This document shows, one piece after another, positions 1 to 5,536 of a DNA stretch of 5,536 nucleotides. A program made the position numbers and the translations under genes. Position 1 is the stretch's first letter, and every line of letters begins with the position of its first letter. Source of the stretch: Dehalococcoidia bacterium UBA1123 (lineage in GTDB: Bacteria > Chloroflexota > Dehalococcoidia > Lucifugimonadales > UBA1123); the NCBI GenBank assembly GCA_002313895.1, contig DCAW01000143.1, positions 61,574 to 67,109 of the forward strand, read 5' to 3'. The notes under the pieces were generated by a model. The model did not search any database, had not been told where the DNA came from, and was given only the letters and a program-made list of their open reading frames with translations.

Positions 1-1
1 T

Positions 2-37
2 GTTGCAAGCGCATTTGATTCGCGCTTGAAGGAGTGA
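2..37 (+). CDS. Possible C-terminal end of an upstream gene (partial)
   Basis: The frame beginning at base 2 is open from the window edge to a TGA at 35-37 and reads VASAFDSRLKE. This is a plausible hydrophilic C-terminus, and the next gene's Shine-Dalgarno lies about 55 nt downstream. Only eleven codons are visible, and a second frame (LQAHLIRA, stop at 27-29) is also open to the edge, so the choice of frame is uncertain. No family can be assigned. If real, the upstream gene lies on the same strand and could belong to the same transcript. Confidence 0.25.
   Translation, partial: VASAFDSRLKE
6..28. repeat. 7-bp inverted repeat (dyad)
   Basis: CAAGCGC at 6-12 is perfectly complementary to GCGCTTG at 22-28, with a 9-nt loop. 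No T-tract follows, so it is a poor candidate for an intrinsic terminator. It could be an operator-like dyad upstream of the hydrolase gene, or simply part of the end of the preceding coding sequence. The repeat is seen directly; any function is conjecture. Confidence 0.35.
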
Positions 38-43
38 TACCGT
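15..43 (+). promoter_or_regulatory. Weak sigma70-like promoter candidate before the hydrolase gene
   Basis: TTGATT (15-20) is followed after exactly 17 nt by TACCGT (38-43), which is preceded by TGA, matching the extended -10 pattern TGn. Transcription would begin near position 50, leaving a leader of about 50 nt before the ATG at 101. The -10 box matches only half of the consensus, so this is a suggestion only. Confidence 0.2.
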
Positions 44-91
44 CCCCACGTCAACGCTCTATTGAAGATCGCTGAATGCGCAAAAATCCAC

Positions 92-96
92 GGAGG
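92..96 (+). promoter_or_regulatory. Shine-Dalgarno that fixes the hydrolase start
   Basis: A perfect GGAGG stands four bases before the ATG at 101. The same frame also opens at a TTG at 62, which has no such site at a suitable distance. The ATG is therefore the much better start, shortening the longest reading by 13 residues. Confidence 0.8.
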
Positions 97-100
97 AAAT

Positions 101-901
101 ATGCAAGTCGAAGCAAACGAAATTAGCATCAGTTGCGTGATTGACGGACGCGACGACGCGCCGTGGGTTACGTTCATCACCGGCATCGCGAATGACACTA
201 CGATGTGGGATGGTCAGATTTCGGAGCTTGAAGACGACTTTCATATCCTGCGCGTCAACTCACGTGGTCACGGCGGGACTCAGGCGACCGAAGGCGATTA
301 CACTTTCGAGATGCTTATCGGCGATGTGCTCGGAGTTTGGGACGTTCTCGGAATCCAAAAGTCTCACTTGGTCGGCCTGGGACTCGGTGGCTCTACCGCG
401 ATCGGTTTGGCGATTGACTACTCAGACCGGTTACTGAGCCTCACGCCCACCGCGTGCCGAGCCGTAATGGTTCCGCAGCTTGCCGCGATCTGGCCTGGCC
501 TGGTCGAAATGGCGAAGACCGGCGGTATGGAGGCGGTCGCGGAAACCACAGTGCAGAGGTGGTTCACCGACGACTTCAAGACGGCAAATCCCGACGTCTT
601 GGACTCGGTGCGCGCTCAGATTGTTGGCACAGATCCGAATGGTTATTTCGGGTGCGTCGCAGCGTTTATGTCGTTAAATTTTCGAGACCGAATCGGTCAC
701 ATCAACACCCCGACCTTATTCATCAGCGGGGCGGAAGATCAGCGCGGAGGGCCGCCCGATGTCATGCAAGAATTGGCTGACACGGTGCATGGAGCCCGGC
801 ATGTTTCGGTGCCCGACGCTGCGCACATTTGCAACATCCAAAACCCACAATGCTACAACGAAATCATCGGAGAATTTCTGCGAGCTCAGACGACAGGTTA
901 G
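101..901 (+). CDS. Alpha/beta-hydrolase-fold protein, PcaD-like, with Gly at the nucleophile position
   Basis: The 266-residue protein has the length and layout of small alpha/beta hydrolases related to 3-oxoadipate enol-lactonase. Residues 22-40 (VTFITGIANDTTMWDGQI) match the strand and oxyanion-hole loop, and RVNSRGHGGT (51-60) is the typical RGHG turn. The nucleophile elbow is VGLGLGG (91-97), where active relatives read GLSMGG. Residue 94 is thus Gly (codon GGA at 380-382) instead of Ser. The other triad members are present: Asp213 in SGAEDQ and His242 in PDAAH. No signal peptide is seen, so it is probably cytoplasmic. It sits 102 nt upstream of the GMC oxidoreductase on the same strand. 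The family assignment is firm. The catalytic role is doubtful, because the known NDRG family also has Gly here and is regarded as non-enzymatic. It could be a pseudoenzyme, or an enzyme using another chemistry. The substrate is unknown. Confidence 0.88.
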   Translation: MQVEANEISISCVIDGRDDAPWVTFITGIANDTTMWDGQISELEDDFHILRVNSRGHGGTQATEGDYTFEMLIGDVLGVWDVLGIQKSHLVGLGLGGSTAIGLAIDYSDRLLSLTPTACRAVMVPQLAAIWPGLVEMAKTGGMEAVAETTVQRWFTDDFKTANPDVLDSVRAQIVGTDPNGYFGCVAAFMSLNFRDRIGHINTPTLFISGAEDQRGGPPDVMQELADTVHGARHVSVPDAAHICNIQNPQCYNEIIGEFLRAQTTG

Positions 902-915
902 GGAGATCTGATTCC

Positions 916-944
916 TTGACGGGCGCCAATCGCTTCAATACCAT
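916..944 (+). promoter_or_regulatory. Promoter candidate before the GMC oxidoreductase gene
   Basis: TTGACG (916-921) differs from the -35 consensus at one position and is followed after 17 nt by TACCAT (939-944), which matches four of six -10 bases. It lies just after the hydrolase stop. Transcription would start near 951, directly in front of the hairpin at 957-977. If active, it would allow the GMC and dipeptidase-like genes to be expressed separately from the hydrolase. Confidence 0.25.
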
Positions 945-955
945 GCGTCACGACA

Positions 956-978
956 GGGAGATTCAACTGGAATCTCCT
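956..978 (+). promoter_or_regulatory. Intergenic hairpin, possible leader structure
   Basis: GGAGATTC (957-964) pairs perfectly with GAATCTCC (970-977), giving an 8-bp stem with a 5-nt loop (AACTG) and a possible G-U closing pair at 956/978. No T-run follows, so a classical terminator is unlikely. The 3' arm contains TCTCC, which is also complementary to GGAGA inside the Shine-Dalgarno at 992-996, so an alternative pairing could cover the ribosome site of the next gene. The structure is seen in the sequence; the regulatory role is inferred. Confidence 0.45.
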
Positions 979-990
979 GAATTTATAGCA

Positions 991-997
991 GGGAGAG
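991..997 (+). promoter_or_regulatory. Shine-Dalgarno of the GMC oxidoreductase gene
   Basis: GGGAGAG ends six bases before the ATG at 1004, a normal spacing. Its GGAGA core (992-996) is complementary to TCTCC at 973-977 in the upstream hairpin. Confidence 0.75.
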
Positions 998-1003
998 CAT
1001 CCG

Positions 1004-2551
1004 ATGAAGTACGACTATGTCATTGTTGGAGCAGGGTCAGCCGGAGCGATTTTGGCCACCAGATTGTCGGAGGACCCCACCAAGTCTGTCTTGCTTATCG
1101 AGGCTGGGCCGGATTACGCGGACATCGACAGCCTGCCTGATGAAGTCAGAAACGGATACGCGACGGGCACCGATGTGATGACCAGCGACCACAACTGGCA
1201 ATTCTGGGGCACGCCGACGCCCACCGCTGACCCTATGATGGTTCCTCGTGGCAAAGTCACAGGAGGTTCCAGTTCAATTAACGGTCAAGTGTTCCTCCGA
1301 GGCATGCCAGAGGACTACGACAGTTGGGCCGAAAAGGGCAATGACGAATGGACCTACGAGAAGGTTCTCCCTTACTTTCGCAAGCTGGAGACTGACACAG
1401 ATTACAGTGACGACTTCCATGGAACCGAAGGGCCGATAATCGCCCGCCGTTTCAAACAGGAGGACTTTCCTCCGGCGCAGCATGCGTTCTATAACGCGGC
1501 CAGGGCAGCAGGCCACCCTGATGGCCCAGACCAGAACAATCCCGATGTGGTAGGGATCGGCCCGACGCCTTTCAACAATCCAGAAGGCATTCGGTGGAGC
1601 ACCAACATCGGGTACCTCTCCATGTCACGGCATAGGCTGAACCTCACGATTCGCCCCGACTGTTTGACTCACCGGGTGATCTTCGATGGCAACCGCGCGA
1701 CCGGCGTGGAGGTCGAAAGTGGCGGTGAGAAGTTCGTCGTCGAGGGCGATGAGATCATCCTCAGCGCGGGCGCCATCGCGTCACCGCATATTCTCATGCT
1801 GTCGGGCGTCGGGCCTGTCGACAACCTCCGCGAGGTCGGAGTGCCTGTCGTCAAGGACACCCCAGGGGTGGGCCAGGGCCTTCGCGACCATCCGGTCCTG
1901 TTCATCACATGGAAGACAAAGCCTGAGATCGAACTTGACGGCCTCGCTCCCAGAGGCCACCTCATGCTGAGGTACACGGCCACCGGGTCTGATATTCGCA
2001 ACGACATGAAGATCACTATGAACAACTTCGCCACGGAACGCATTAACCGCGGCGGCGGCAGGATGGAACCAATCGGAATGCGGATGCTGGTCGTGCTAGA
2101 CCTCGCCGTAAGCTCAGGCGAGTTGACGCTTGTGTCTCCTGACGTGAACGAACAGCCCAAACTCTTCTACAACTATTTCGATAAGGCTTTCGACCGTCAG
2201 CGTTCCAGGGAAGGGGTGCGAAAGGCGATTGAGTTCGGGAATCACGACGATTTCAAGGACATTTTCGAACAGCGCATCGAGCCTTTGGACTCGGACCTGG
2301 AATCTGACGACAGCCTGGACGAATGGATGCTCCGAGAGGCCAGCACGGGACAACACATCTCCGCAACATGCAAAATGGGGCCAGCTTCAGACCCGATGGC
2401 CGTGGTTGACCAATATGGCAAAGTCCATGGCATGGAAGGACTGAGAGTCGTTGACGCCTCGATCATGGCCGATTGCATCCGCGCCAACACCAACGTGACC
2501 ACCATGATGATCGGCGAACACGTCTCCGATTTCATCAAACAGGGCAAGTAG
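1004..2551 (+). CDS. FAD-dependent GMC family oxidoreductase
   Basis: The 515-residue protein has the usual length and all landmarks of glucose-methanol-choline oxidoreductases. The N-terminal Rossmann motif VGAGSAG (residues 8-14) is followed by LLIEAG with Glu33 for the FAD ribose. The first family signature, RGKVTGGSSSING, lies at about 82-94. The second, SAGAIASPHILMLSGVG, lies at 254-270. Near the C-terminus, STGQHISATCKMG carries the probable catalytic His451, and IRANTNVTTMMIGE carries the partner Asn at about 497, as in choline oxidase-type members. Such enzymes oxidise alcohols and pass electrons to oxygen or another acceptor. The substrate cannot be read from the sequence. No export signal is present. 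The start follows a good Shine-Dalgarno, and the stop lies 3 nt before the next ATG, indicating cotranscription and probably coupled translation with the M19-like gene. This is the only gene of the cluster whose expected active site looks complete. Confidence 0.95.
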   Translation: MKYDYVIVGAGSAGAILATRLSEDPTKSVLLIEAGPDYADIDSLPDEVRNGYATGTDVMTSDHNWQFWGTPTPTADPMMVPRGKVTGGSSSINGQVFLRGMPEDYDSWAEKGNDEWTYEKVLPYFRKLETDTDYSDDFHGTEGPIIARRFKQEDFPPAQHAFYNAARAAGHPDGPDQNNPDVVGIGPTPFNNPEGIRWSTNIGYLSMSRHRLNLTIRPDCLTHRVIFDGNRATGVEVESGGEKFVVEGDEIILSAGAIASPHILMLSGVGPVDNLREVGVPVVKDTPGVGQGLRDHPVLFITWKTKPEIELDGLAPRGHLMLRYTATGSDIRNDMKITMNNFATERINRGGGRMEPIGMRMLVVLDLAVSSGELTLVSPDVNEQPKLFYNYFDKAFDRQRSREGVRKAIEFGNHDDFKDIFEQRIEPLDSDLESDDSLDEWMLREASTGQHISATCKMGPASDPMAVVDQYGKVHGMEGLRVVDASIMADCIRANTNVTTMMIGEHVSDFIKQGK

Positions 2552-2554
2552 GCC

Positions 2555-3553
2555 ATGACTCAATTCGGCGAGAATGTCCATCAGGACTCCGTGGTTATCG
2601 ACGCTCTGAACGTCAGCAATTGGGACAGTCCAGCAGTTTACGAGAGTTTGAAAAGCGGTGGCGTGACTGGCATAAACGCCACAATAGCCATCTGGGAAGG
2701 CTTCGCGGAAACGATGGACAACATCGCCGGCTGGATGGCGAGGTTTCGAGAGTACGAAGACTTGATCTCCCAGGCCACGTCCGCGAAGGATATTCTTCAG
2801 GCAAAAGAGGAAGGCAAGACGGGCGTGGTGATCGGGTGGCAGAACACTTCGCCCATCGGAAATGATCTCAATCGACTCGAATTGTTTCACGCTCTGGGCG
2901 TTCGCGTCGTTCAGATAACCTACAACGAGCGCAATCTGGTGGGCAACGGCTGCTACGAGCGCAACGACAACGGCCTGAGCAATTTCGGACTTGATACCGT
3001 CAAAGAATTGAATCGACTCGGAATCCTCATCGACTTGTCCCACGTCGGAGACCAGACGAGCCTGGAGGCGGCGGAGTTATCAGAGGCGCCTGTGGCATGC
3101 ACTCACGCCAACGCCCGTTCGATGTTCAACCATCCTCGAAACAAGACTGACGAACTTCTTAAACTAGTGACTGAAGGGGGAGGAGTGATCGGAGCCAACG
3201 CCTACCCGCCGTTCCTGGCAAACGGGTTCCGATCCACGGTGTCGGATTACGTAGATGTAATCGATGACTTGGTGGAACGAGTCGGAATCGACCATGTCGG
3301 CATCGGCACCGATTACTGTCAGGATCAACCTGTGTCGTTCTTCGACTGGATATTCTCCCAGCAAGGAACGAAACCGCCCGCGTCTCCTCTGGGTTATCCC
3401 GATCCTTTCCACCATCCGATCGGAATGGAAACGCCGGACGGATTCGCTAACATAACCTTGGAGTTGTCGGCCCGGGGATACGCCGATTCAGACACCTCCA
3501 AGATCATCGGTGGTAACTGGATGCGCCTGTTTCGCGAAGTGTGGGGCGACTAG
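2555..3553 (+). CDS. M19 (membrane/renal dipeptidase)-like amidohydrolase with altered metal site
   Basis: The 332-residue product follows the M19 dipeptidase pattern throughout: GVRVVQITYNERN (115-127), GCYERNDNGLSNFG (132-145), ILIDLSHVG (157-165), CTHANARSMFNHPRN (182-196), GGGVIGANAYPPFL (208-221), DHVGIGTDYC (246-255) and the C-terminal GGNWMRLF (319-326). His163, His184, Arg195 and Asp253 match the conserved active-site residues. The N-terminal DGHND motif, however, is replaced by DALNV (16-20), so both first-site ligands are gone. The bridging Glu of the usual GIEGG is Gln96 in GWQNTSP. Canonical two-zinc dipeptide hydrolysis is therefore doubtful. I recall database proteins called membrane dipeptidase that share a QNTSP-type motif, but I cannot check this. 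It starts 3 nt after the GMC stop, and AGGG at 2541-2544 may serve as its ribosome site. No signal peptide or membrane segment is visible, so the name membrane dipeptidase would be misleading. Confidence 0.9.
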   Translation: MTQFGENVHQDSVVIDALNVSNWDSPAVYESLKSGGVTGINATIAIWEGFAETMDNIAGWMARFREYEDLISQATSAKDILQAKEEGKTGVVIGWQNTSPIGNDLNRLELFHALGVRVVQITYNERNLVGNGCYERNDNGLSNFGLDTVKELNRLGILIDLSHVGDQTSLEAAELSEAPVACTHANARSMFNHPRNKTDELLKLVTEGGGVIGANAYPPFLANGFRSTVSDYVDVIDDLVERVGIDHVGIGTDYCQDQPVSFFDWIFSQQGTKPPASPLGYPDPFHHPIGMETPDGFANITLELSARGYADSDTSKIIGGNWMRLFREVWGD

Positions 3554-3830
3554 AAACGACATCACGACGATGGCGAACAATGCGCCCAGAACGACGAGCC
3601 TCCCAGGTGAAGTCGCTGGTAAATTGGCCGCTGTGGGAACTTCGAACGGGTTCATACATGCCTCGGCAATCAGATACCACGCGGATGCCGAGGCCACTGG
3701 TTGGCGCTTGTTGATACCGCCGGTGGCTATAATAAGTAGTGACGTTCGGTCCAACATGAGTCCTGACATAGATTCCGACAGCGACCGCACGAATGGAAAT
3801 GACGGCAACGGCAGAGCCACAGCAACTCTT
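3554..3830. other. Region without recognisable gene after the operon
   Basis: No convincing gene, RNA or terminator is seen directly after the dipeptidase-like stop. The plus frame that later encodes the subtilase tail is open across the whole stretch, and the minus strand is also open over most of it, including a hydrophobic piece (VVLGALFAIVVMSFLV) opposite about 3545-3595. Neither reading resembles a family I know. A GTS triplet at 3636-3644 stands about 63 codons before the subtilase GWG motif, near the spacing expected for the S8 catalytic serine. The surrounding residues do not fit the GTSMAxPH signature, though. A perfect TATAAT occurs at 3728-3733 without a well-spaced -35 box. This is most likely decayed or rearranged DNA. 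Confidence 0.5.
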
Positions 3831-4400
3831 GGACCGGACTTTTCAACCGGTTGGGGGCTGGCAAACGCCTCTTCAGCCGTAGCATTGACGCAGGATTTTC
3901 GAGACGAGGGCGACGGAGTGCCAATCCCCAATCGCATCATTCAAGATGCGGTGAACCAGGCCACTGTGCGAGAGTACGACTTCGTCGTGGCCCCCCCCAG
4001 GACATCAAGGTGGTCCTGGCCTGGGATGATGCGGAAGCGGCCGCTCAGAACGTGGCCACCGGGCTGATGCTGGTCAACGACCTGGACCTTGAGCTTGGAG
4101 CTCCTGACGGCACGATCTTCTACCCCTGGAAGCTGGGACAGGTGATTCTCGACTCAAATGGCGTCGTAATAGCCGACGCCGCCCAGACTCCGGGAAAAAA
4201 CGTCACCGTTTCGTTGCCCATAAACCCGAACCCTGCGGCCAATCCAGGGAATCCAAACGAATCATCCCTCAAACAGCTTTGCAAGCCGGTGGCACGTGGG
4301 TAGCCGGGACGGGCAAGGACGTGGAGCAGGTGTACGTGAACGGCGCGCAGCCGGGCCACTGGACTCTCAGGGTCACAGGCTTCGACGTTCAGTCGGGATT
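3831..4400 (+). other. Pseudogene segment: KP-43-like subtilase C-terminal part
   Basis: GPDFSTGWGLANA (3831-3869) matches the conserved stretch near the end of the S8 catalytic domain, downstream of the catalytic Ser. After the frame change at the C-run comes DIKVVLAWDD (from 4001), then LVNDLDL (4070-4090) and PDGTIFYPWKL. These are hallmarks of the beta-sandwich that follows the catalytic domain in KP-43-type subtilases. After a second frame change, DVEQVYVNGAQPGHWTLRVTG (from 4318) is the typical last part of that sandwich. The order and spacing agree with the family even though two frames must be switched. Confidence 0.75.
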
Positions 4401-4440
4401 CCAGGACTTCTCCGTCGTCGAGTTCCCGTACCCAGACCTG

Positions 4441-4850
4441 CCGGACCTCGTGGTCTACTCAGACGATAAGGTCGGCATCCCAGGACTCAACGAAGACCTG
4501 ACCTTCACATTCTCAACCGACAACATCGGCTCGGTCACATCCGGCGTTGATTTCGAGTACGTGGTCTCGCTCTCGGTGGACCACACATCGACGGTCCAGA
4601 TCACCCAGGCCAACCACGACACCATCCTGGGCGCAGGCTTCACCATCGACGACCTGCTCAACACCGACGCCTCCCTGCTGGTGTGGGTGGACTCGGACGA
4701 AGAGGTGCTGGAACACAACGAGACCAACACGACCTTCGTCCAGGCGGCGCGACTCGTGGACGTGATTCTGGTGCTGGACAAGTCAGGCTCGATTTCCGGG
4801 ACTGTGACAGTGTCCAACGGCACTGAGACTAAGCTCGGCGTGCTCAAGCC
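4441..4850 (+). other. Pseudogene segment: CARDB-like domain and truncated vWA domain
   Basis: PDLVVYSDDKVG, at the start of this stretch, opens a roughly 100-residue segment with a TFSTDNIGSV strand and a DSDEEVLEHNETNTTF end. This is the usual shape of a CARDB domain, an adhesion-related beta-sandwich of bacterial surface proteins. It runs directly into VDVILVLDKSGSISG, the first strand and MIDAS metal-binding motif (DKSGS at 4777-4791) of a von Willebrand A domain. Only about 30 residues of that domain, normally near 170, remain before the reading frame breaks. Most of the domain is missing. Confidence 0.7.
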
Positions 4851-4861
4851 CTCTGGACCGA

Positions 4862-5509
4862 GTAGACCTGGACGACATCGAGCTTCCAGAGACCGGGACA
4901 GATGGAATGTACATAGGCTCCTACTAGGAGACCGACACGCGGGGAATATACGGGTTCACGATCCACGCCGACGCCCTGGCCGAGAAGTGCCAGTTCGTCC
5001 AGCGTGAGAGCGTTCTGTCTGTGACCGTCGACACGGACGTCGACCCTCTGGACTCTGTGGTCGTGGTCGTTGACCCTGGAGACGGGACGTACGTTGTCCC
5101 CATGATTCCCTACGACGACTTCGGAAACTTCATCGGCCCGGGCTTCGCTGACAGCGTGACGGTGAACACAACAGGCACCCTGGTTCCAAGCTCCAGCGTG
5201 GATGACGACCTCGACGGCTCATACCCTCATAATCTTGACGGCGATCAGTTCGCCCTCCGATATGACCCAGCCGTCGTGTCTATACTCTCATTGGAATGGG
5301 CGCTGCCCATCCAGAAAGATTGCCTGGGCGTCGAACATGACGACGGCGAGGGCAAGCTTAACATTGCGCTGCCCTGCTCAAGCGGTCACTCAGGATCGCC
5401 TCTGGAACTGGTGAGTGTCACGTAGAAGACGGACAAGAACGCCAAGGTTGACAGCTTCTTCCTGAAGATCGAGATGTCCCTTTCGGTTCAGGCGACGCCC
5501 CTCCCATGA
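4862..5509 (+). other. Pseudogene segment: Ig-like stretch and cohesin-like domain
   Basis: The frame reads VDLDDIELPETG, then TAG (4925-4927), then ETDTRGIYGFTIHADALA and a run of short beta-type strands (SVVVVVDPGDGTYVV, PYDDFGNFIGPGFAD). This resembles Ig-like or filamin-like repeats that often follow vWA domains. From 5234 it continues as LDGDQFALRYDPAVVSILSLE, a good match to the opening of cohesin-type domains. It then reaches LELVSVT, a TAG (5423-5425) and KTDKNAKV, where an intact relative would be expected to continue with an aromatic residue. The Ig part stops abruptly at LDGSYPHN, suggesting a deletion at about 5217-5234. The domain names are tentative. Confidence 0.6.
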
Positions 5510-5536
5510 CCATCCCAGGTGTAGGAGAATCGGTCT

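Larger units (their letters stand above)
3831..5509 (+). pseudogene. Broken remnant of an exported multidomain subtilase (S8/CARDB/vWA/Ig/cohesin-like)
   Basis: Successive pieces in three frames give one coherent domain order: subtilase C-terminal end, its beta-sandwich, CARDB-like, von Willebrand A start, Ig-like and cohesin-like. The reading moves from the frame of 3510 to that of 3851 at the run of eight C at 3991-3998. It then moves to the frame of 4279 somewhere in about 4250-4300, and to the frame of 5021 at about 4846-4862. Two in-frame TAG codons follow, at 4925-4927 and 5423-5425, before a TGA at 5507-5509. No N-terminal half of the protease, signal peptide or start site is present, so the catalytic Asp and His are absent. 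The intact relative would be a very large secreted or surface protein acting on extracellular polymers. The upstream operon is free of lesions, so I infer true decay, perhaps with internal deletions, rather than sequencing error. The exact 5' boundary is uncertain and may lie further upstream, near 3756. Confidence 0.8.

Noticed and set aside
62..100. Thirteen extra N-terminal residues for the hydrolase from a TTG start
   Set aside because: The ATG at 101 has a perfect GGAGG just upstream, whereas the TTG has no such site. The family also needs no such extension.
957..990. Intrinsic terminator between the hydrolase and the GMC gene
   Set aside because: The stem is good, but it is followed by TGAATTTATAGC rather than a run of T.
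3633..3662. Subtilase catalytic serine motif at the GTS triplet
   Set aside because: The distance to the GWG motif is about right, but the residues after GTS (NGFIHAS) lack the Met, small residues and Pro of GTSMAxPH. The match may be chance.
3711..3733. Promoter made of TTGATA and TATAAT after the operon
   Set aside because: Both boxes look good singly, but only 11 nt separate them, far from the usual 16-18, and no intact gene follows.
3488..3940. Minus-strand gene with a hydrophobic segment
   Set aside because: It overlaps the end of the M19-like gene and the subtilase motif on the other strand, has no recognisable family and no clear ribosome site. It is best read as a shadow frame.
4301..5425. 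TAG read as a sense codon, so that the broken downstream gene would be translated through its in-frame TAG codons
   Set aside because: All three intact genes upstream end in TAG at sensible places, one of them 3 nt before the next ATG. The remnant also needs frame changes that recoding of TAG would not repair.
1..5536. CRISPR arrays, tRNA or rRNA genes, insertion sequences or attachment sites
   Set aside because: No regularly spaced repeats, no cloverleaf-like segments, no transposase-type motifs and no terminal inverted repeats were found by eye on either strand.

Overview
The window looks like bacterial chromosomal DNA from an environmental organism. It is moderately GC-rich, has clear Shine-Dalgarno sites, and carries a compact run of plus-strand metabolic genes followed by a decayed gene. 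Taxonomy cannot be fixed from the sequence alone. An uncultured marine or soil lineage such as a Chloroflexota member is a guess from the gene types, not something the sequence shows. All three intact genes end in TAG.

Positions 1-100 hold a probable end of an upstream gene, a 7-bp dyad and a weak promoter candidate. From 101 to 3553 lie three intact plus-strand genes that probably form one operon. The first is an alpha/beta-hydrolase-fold protein of the 3-oxoadipate enol-lactonase (PcaD)-like type (101-901). The second, after a 102-nt spacer containing a strong hairpin, is a complete FAD-dependent GMC oxidoreductase (1004-2551). The third, only 3 nt further on, is an M19 (renal/membrane dipeptidase)-like amidohydrolase (2555-3553). 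None has a visible signal peptide, so the products should be cytoplasmic.

The oddity of the cluster is its active sites. The GMC oxidoreductase has every expected motif. The alpha/beta hydrolase has Gly where the nucleophilic Ser should be. The M19-like protein lacks the N-terminal HxD metal ligands and has Gln where the bridging Glu should be, although its two later His ligands and the Asp remain. A plausible but unproven reading is a small catabolic or modification unit in which the flavoenzyme oxidises an alcohol. The two hydrolase-fold partners would then bind, rearrange or non-canonically hydrolyse the substrate or product.

After 3553 the character changes. About 200-280 nt hold nothing recognisable. 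From about 3831 to 5509 there is a broken remnant of a large exported multidomain protein. In order it carries the C-terminal end of a KP-43-like subtilase (S8) with its beta-sandwich, a CARDB-like domain, the first strand and MIDAS motif of a von Willebrand A domain, an Ig-like/filamin-like stretch and a cohesin-like domain. It has at least three frame changes, two in-frame TAG stops and two places where domains are cut short. The upstream 3.4 kb shows no such lesion, which argues for real gene decay rather than poor sequence quality.
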